Shown here: positions 4,314 to 5,314 of the stretch, one piece after another | Layout of the letters: every line of letters starts with the position of its first letter | Position numbering within the stretch: position 1 is the stretch's first letter | Source: Armatimonadota bacterium | GTDB taxonomy: Bacteria > Vulcanimicrobiota > JACPDS01 | Assembly: GCA_016183885.1 (NCBI GenBank) | Contig: JACPDS010000221.1 | Span: forward strand, 1 to 5,314 | Reading direction: 5' to 3' | DNA: 5,314 nt | Notes under the pieces: model-generated | What the model was told of the DNA's origin: nothing | Databases searched by the model: none | Seen by the model: the letters and a program-made list of their open reading frames with translations, nothing else | Made by a program: the position numbers and the translations under genes

Positions 4314-5314
4314 ATGTATCTTAAAAAATTAATCCTGCGGGGATTTAAAAGCTTTTCCGATAAAATTGAATTAGAATTTTCTCCGGGAATTACCGTTATT
4401 GTTGGTCCTAATGGCGGAGGGAAAAGCAATCTTATGGACGCTTTGCGTTTTTGTTTGGGAGAGCAAAGCAGCAGAATTTTACGGGGGAATAAAACGGAAG
4501 AATTTATTTTTAACGGCTCAAAATTCAAAAAACCTTTGGGAATGGCGGAAGCGAGTGTTTTATTTGATAATTCTCAAAAAATTCTGCCTTTAGAATTTGA
4601 AGAAGTTTTAATAACCCGGCAAATTTTTAGAGAAGGCTATAATCAGCATTTTATCAATAAAACAAGCTGCCGCTTGCGCGATATTCAAGAGCTTTTAATG
4701 GGAACGGGGATAGGACAGGGAGGGCTTTGTTTTTTAAGTCAAAATGAAGTCGAAAAAGTTCTTTTAGGCAGTCTTGACCGCCGAGAAATTTTAGAAGAAA
4801 TATCCGCTACCAATAAATACAAATTCAAGAAAAAAGAATCTTTAAGAAAGTTAGAGCAAACTAATAATAATTTAATCCGTTTAAAAGATATTATTTTAGA
4901 ACTTTCTGGACAGCTTAAAAATTTAGAAGGACAGCTTCAAAAATTTCGCCGTTATAAACATTCTTGCGAAAAATTAAAAGAATTAGAAGAAATTTATTTC
5001 AGCTTAGAATTAAAGAAAAATGAAGAAAAATATCTGCCTTTAAAAAAAGAAGAAGAAAAAATTAAATTAAGCGAATCCAATTTAAATTTAGAAATTAATC
5101 AAGCGCGCAATGAGTATCTGGAGAATAAAAGTTTATTTTTGGAAATAGAACGCCAAATTGAGTTAGAGCACCATGATGTTAATTTATTTTATTTAGAAAC
5201 GCAGAAACAAGAAGACTTTTTAACTTTAATTGAAGAGCGAAAAGAAAATATTTCGCAAAATTTAAACGAACTTAGAAAAGAAGAAGAAAATCTGAAAATT
5301 AAAATTAAAAATAA
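4314..5314 (+). CDS. smc: Chromosome segregation ATPase SMC, N-terminal part (cut by window end)
   Basis: SMC dimers with ScpA/ScpB organise and help segregate the chromosome. The first 333 residues are present, of roughly 1150-1200 usual for the family; the frame is open to the window edge. The start is diagnostic: MYLKKLILRGFKSF. Walker A is GPNGGGKSN (31-39). Other head signatures follow: LGEQSSRILRGNKTEEFIFNG (split at 48-57 and 58-68), KPLGMAEASVLFDN (73-86), CRLRDIQELLMGTGIG (119-134), and a Q-loop SQNEVEKVL (142-150). From about residue 170 the sequence becomes Lys/Glu-rich with heptad-like leucines and almost no proline, the ascending arm of the coiled coil. Two stretches differ from the usual pattern: GGLCFLSQNEVEKVL replaces the common IIGQG-type sequence, and EEISATNKYK (161-170) replaces EEAAGISKYK. 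The Walker B and signature halves lie beyond the window. RecN or SbcC are unlikely because the start and the KPLGMAE block are SMC-specific. Confidence 0.93.
   Translation, partial: MYLKKLILRGFKSFSDKIELEFSPGITVIVGPNGGGKSNLMDALRFCLGEQSSRILRGNKTEEFIFNGSKFKKPLGMAEASVLFDNSQKILPLEFEEVLITRQIFREGYNQHFINKTSCRLRDIQELLMGTGIGQGGLCFLSQNEVEKVLLGSLDRREILEEISATNKYKFKKKESLRKLEQTNNNLIRLKDIILELSGQLKNLEGQLQKFRRYKHSCEKLKELEEIYFSLELKKNEEKYLPLKKEEEKIKLSESNLNLEINQARNEYLENKSLFLEIERQIELEHHDVNLFYLETQKQEDFLTLIEERKENISQNLNELRKEEENLKIKIKN

Noticed and set aside
4289..4528. 79-codon - strand frame opposite the start of smc
   Set aside because: It mirrors the conserved Walker A region of smc. I checked it as a source of the missing kinase P-loop and it has none.
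4399..4593. 64-codon + strand frame overlapping smc
   Set aside because: It is an out-of-frame shadow of the SMC head domain.

Overview
The window is AT-rich bacterial DNA, about one third GC by eye. Genes are densely packed, several have strong Shine-Dalgarno sites close to the start, and intergenic DNA carries small interspersed palindromes. The mixture of a bacterial SMC gene, a kinase-deaminase fusion of the ComEB/dCMP deaminase type and a block of uncharacterised membrane genes fits an uncultured, AT-rich bacterium. I cannot name the phylum from this sequence. No rRNA, tRNA, CRISPR array or transposase gene is visible.

Layout. Five genes read leftwards (- strand): a deoxycytidylate deaminase-type protein (3354-4139), a signal-peptide-bearing membrane-anchored protein (2440-3306), a six-helix membrane protein (1578-2216), a protein with one helix at each end and an alpha/beta core (753-1577), and a polytopic membrane protein (7-684). 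One gene reads rightwards from 4314 and runs off the end. It is the N-terminal part of the chromosome condensation ATPase SMC. The divergent interval 4140-4313 separates the two directions, but most of it is still open in the deaminase frame.

How the genes fit together. The four membrane genes between 7 and 3306 look like one operon coding for a membrane complex. All four products are membrane-associated, the two middle genes abut with no gap (TAA|ATG), and each gene has a recognisable Shine-Dalgarno site. The 288-residue protein has a long block that looks strongly conserved and is predicted to face the cytoplasm. The 274-residue protein has an alpha/beta domain predicted to face outward. 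I recognise no enzyme, transporter or secretion family in these four, so the function is open. They are the best candidate here for an undescribed system.

Oddities. The deaminase gene keeps a complete C-terminal deaminase domain and the back half of an N-terminal P-loop kinase-like domain. The nucleotide-binding front half is missing, and homologous-looking codons continue upstream of the first usable start codon to a stop at 4272-4274. Three related palindromic elements with an AACCAC/CACAGAG-type core sit in the gaps of the membrane operon (699-732, 2231-2294, 2341-2425). The gap before the last gene also contains two overlapping, mutually exclusive hairpins and a possible 16-codon leader ORF. 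The SMC head keeps Walker A and the Q-loop, but differs from the usual pattern in two conserved stretches.
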